The position numbers and the translations under genes are program-made. The notes below the pieces were generated by a model. That model was given only the letters and a program-made list of their open reading frames with translations, searched no databases and was not told the DNA's origin. Positions 4,543 through 6,486 of a stretch of 6,486 bases of DNA are shown one piece after another. This DNA comes from Acetobacteraceae bacterium. GTDB lineage: Bacteria > Pseudomonadota > Alphaproteobacteria > Acetobacterales > Acetobacteraceae. The DNA lies in contig JANXRT010000518.1 of assembly GCA_025356735.1 (NCBI GenBank), positions 1 through 6,486 on the forward strand. Direction: 5' to 3'. The first letter of the stretch is position 1, and the number at the start of each line of letters is the position of its first letter.

Positions 4543-6384
4543 ATGCGTCACCACTCCACCAGACTGCACTCCGCCAATCTGGCATCCCGGCCAATGCACG
4601 CCGCGAGCATCGGGGAGTTGTCAGTTGGGGAATTACCGGCTTGGGACCTGTCCGACCTGTATGCGGCACCCGAGGCGCCCGAGATCGAGGCCGACCTCAA
4701 GCGCGCGATGTCCGAGGCGCAGGCCTTCGAGGCCGAACATGCCGGCACCTTGGAAAAGGTTTCGGGAAAACACCTGGCCGCGGCGATCGCCGAGTTCGAG
4801 GCGATCGAGGAGGTGCTGGGGCGGCTGATGTCGTATGCCCAACTGCTGTTCAGCGGCGACAGCACGAACTCGAAATACGGCAAGTTCGCCCAGATGGTCA
4901 GCGAGCGGGTGACCGCGATCAGCTCGCACCTGCTGTTCTTCACGCTCGACCTCAACCGGATCGACGACGAGGCGATGGCGCGCAAGCTGGCCGACCCCGA
5001 TCTGGCGCGCTGGCGGCCGTGGCTGCGCGACCTGCGGGTGTTCCGCCCGCACCAGCTGTCCGACGAGGTGGAAAAGCTGCTGCATGAGAAGGAGGTCACC
5101 GGCCGCGCCGCGTGGTCGCGGCTGTTCGACGAGACCACCGCCGCGATGCTTGTGCCGTTCGGCGACGACCGGCTGACGCTGAGCGCCACGCTAAACAAGC
5201 TTTCCGACCCGGATCGTGCGGTGCGCGAGACCGCCGGCCACGCGATTGGCGCTGCCTTCGCCGGCGACATCAAGCTTTTTTCGCTGATCACCAACACGCT
5301 GGCCAAGGACAAGGAGATCATCGACACCTGGCGCAAGTACCCGCGCCCGGGCAGTTTTCGCAATCGATCCAACATGGTCGAGGACGCGGTCGTCGATGCG
5401 CTGGTGAGCTCGGTCGCGTCGAACTACGGCCGGCTCTCGCATCGCTACTACGCGATGAAGGCGAAGTGGCTGGGGTTGGAGAAGCTGCAGCATTGGGACC
5501 GCAACGCGCCGTTGCCCGACGACGACGACCGCATCATCCCGTGGCCCGAGGCGCAGGCGCGGGTGATTTCCGCCTATGGCGCCTTCAGCCCGGAGCTGGC
5601 CGATGTCGGCGCGCGGTTTTTCGACCATGCATGGATCGATGCCGCGCCCAATCCCGGCAAGGCGGGCGGGGCGTTCGCGCATCCAACGGTGCCCTCGGCG
5701 CATCCCTATCTGTTGCTCAATTATCATGGCCGCACCCGCGACGTGATGACCCTGGCGCATGAGCTTGGCCATGGGGTCCACCAGGTGCTGGCCGGCGGGC
5801 AGGGCTACCTGATGTCCGGCACGCCGCTGACCTTGGCCGAGACCGCCAGCGTGTTCGGCGAGATGCTGACGTTCCGCGCCCTGCTGGATGCCGAGCACGA
5901 TCCGCGACGCAGGCACATCATGCTGGCGTCGAAGGTGGAGGACATGCTGAACACGGTGGTGCGCCAGACGGCGTTCTACCAGTTTGAGACCCTCGTGCAT
6001 GACGAGCGCCGTGGCGGCGAGATCCTGCCCGAGCGCATCGGCGAGATATGGTTGCAGGTGCAACGCGCCAGCCTCGGCCCGGCGTTCGAGTTCTCGCCGG
6101 AGTATTCCGTGTTCTGGGCCTACATCCCGCACTTCATCCACTCGCCGTTCTACGTCTATGCCTATGCCTTCGGGGACTGCCTGGTGAACGCGCTGTATGG
6201 CGTGTTCCAGGATGGGCACCCTGGTTTCCAGGGCAAGTATCTGGACATGCTGCGGGCCGGCGGCGTCAAAAGGCATCGCGAGCTGCTGGCACCGTTCGGC
6301 CTTGATGCCGCCGATCCGGCATTCTGGAACAAGGGGCTGGACGTGATTGCCGGCTTCATCGACGAGTTGGAGGCGACTTCCTGA
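4543..6384 (+). CDS. pepF: Oligoendopeptidase F, M3 family zinc metallopeptidase
   Basis: A cytoplasmic zinc endopeptidase of the thimet/PepF (M3) family, which cleaves short peptides and is thought to recycle oligopeptides. In the 613-residue product the first part is helical: LPAWDLSDLY (31-40), a typical PepF beginning, then the region aligned with the oligopeptidase F N-terminal domain to about residue 200. The catalytic domain follows, with the zinc motif HELGH (H406, E407, H410) and the third ligand E433 in LAETASVFGE (431-440). The C-terminal YIPHFIHSPFYVYAYAFG (527-544) carries the His/Tyr residues that bind substrate in M3 enzymes. Length is normal. The start is uncertain: ATG 4543 has AGGA 11 nt upstream, ATG 4594 (residue 18) would give a more usual N-terminus but has no good ribosome site, and residues 1-29 look non-conserved. 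The next gene overlaps the stop as TGATG. Confidence 0.93.
   Translation: MRHHSTRLHSANLASRPMHAASIGELSVGELPAWDLSDLYAAPEAPEIEADLKRAMSEAQAFEAEHAGTLEKVSGKHLAAAIAEFEAIEEVLGRLMSYAQLLFSGDSTNSKYGKFAQMVSERVTAISSHLLFFTLDLNRIDDEAMARKLADPDLARWRPWLRDLRVFRPHQLSDEVEKLLHEKEVTGRAAWSRLFDETTAAMLVPFGDDRLTLSATLNKLSDPDRAVRETAGHAIGAAFAGDIKLFSLITNTLAKDKEIIDTWRKYPRPGSFRNRSNMVEDAVVDALVSSVASNYGRLSHRYYAMKAKWLGLEKLQHWDRNAPLPDDDDRIIPWPEAQARVISAYGAFSPELADVGARFFDHAWIDAAPNPGKAGGAFAHPTVPSAHPYLLLNYHGRTRDVMTLAHELGHGVHQVLAGGQGYLMSGTPLTLAETASVFGEMLTFRALLDAEHDPRRRHIMLASKVEDMLNTVVRQTAFYQFETLVHDERRGGEILPERIGEIWLQVQRASLGPAFEFSPEYSVFWAYIPHFIHSPFYVYAYAFGDCLVNALYGVFQDGHPGFQGKYLDMLRAGGVKRHRELLAPFGLDAADPAFWNKGLDVIAGFIDELEATS
6369..6373 (+). 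promoter_or_regulatory. Ribosome binding site of the ABC1-like gene, inside pepF
   Basis: GGAGG lies within the last codons of pepF, 10 nt before the ATG at 6384. With the TGATG stop-start overlap it indicates translational coupling of the two genes. Confidence 0.55.
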
Positions 6385-6486
6385 TGGCCGACGGTGAGGG
6401 AAGCAGCTTTTTCGGCGAGATGCGGCGTTTCGCGCGCACCTCGAGCGCGGTTGGCGGCATCGCCGCGCGCGTCGCCGGCGAGCGGG
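6384..6486 (+). CDS. ABC1/UbiB (AarF-like) kinase family protein, N-terminal fragment
   Basis: Only 34 codons lie in the window before the right edge. The ATG overlaps the pepF stop codon (TGATG), and GGAGG sits 10 nt upstream. The fragment FGEMRRFARTSSAVGGIAARVAGER (residues 10-34) resembles the N-terminal approach of ABC1/AarF/UbiB family proteins, where a RRFARxxxxxGGxAAR stretch precedes the LKGPLMKVAQ motif and the atypical kinase fold. Those later motifs are beyond the edge, so the call rests on a short match from memory. Family members are ATP-binding proteins linked to ubiquinone biosynthesis or membrane lipid handling. The overlap suggests co-translation with PepF; why a peptidase and an ABC1 protein should be coupled is not evident. 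Confidence 0.6.
   Translation, partial: MADGEGSSFFGEMRRFARTSSAVGGIAARVAGER

Noticed and set aside
5191..6276. A 361-residue minus-strand open frame antisense to pepF, and a 275-residue one at 4548-5375
   Set aside because: Both lie opposite the intact M3 peptidase with its HELGH motif, and neither has a recognisable domain or a convincing ribosome site.

Overview
The window looks like an ordinary high-GC stretch of an alphaproteobacterial chromosome, probably from Rhodospirillales and perhaps Acetobacteraceae. GapR is an alphaproteobacterial protein, the DUF1244 protein and the GC-rich codon use fit that group, and the intergenic repeats resemble elements I recall from it. The family-level placement is inference from memory.

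Layout, left to right. Positions 1-579 (minus) hold the N-terminal part of pyruvate kinase, cut by the window edge. Upstream of it, 711-1991 (minus) is a MOFRL-type glycerate kinase. The two genes point the same way and are separated by a 131-bp gap filled by a strongly palindromic GC-rich repeat (copy A). A 90-bp divergent gap with a 14-bp perfect palindrome precedes two small plus-strand genes: a DUF1244 protein (2082-2387) and the nucleoid protein GapR (2439-2714). A second, shorter copy of the repeat (copy B, 2723-2772) fills the 71-bp gap where gapR converges on a minus-strand AMP-forming acyl-CoA synthetase (2786-4435). A 107-bp divergent gap with a weak promoter candidate leads to an M3-family oligoendopeptidase F (4543-6384). 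The start of an ABC1/UbiB-type kinase-like gene overlaps its stop codon (6384 to the window end).

Functional links. Glycerate kinase, enolase (not in the window) and pyruvate kinase together convert glycerate to pyruvate, so the first two genes form a sensible glycerate-assimilation or lower-glycolysis pair. DUF1244 and gapR are a pair I recall as recurrent neighbours in alphaproteobacteria, often close to pyk. The acyl-CoA synthetase and the peptidase/ABC1 pair appear to be independent units.

I found no phage, insertion sequence, CRISPR, tRNA, rRNA or defence system, and no convincing undescribed multi-gene system. The best leads are the two related palindromic repeats and their positions, the uncharacterised DUF1244 protein next to gapR, and a possible Shine-Dalgarno-masking hairpin before gapR. 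Long antisense open frames over gckA, the synthetase and pepF are shadows caused by high GC.
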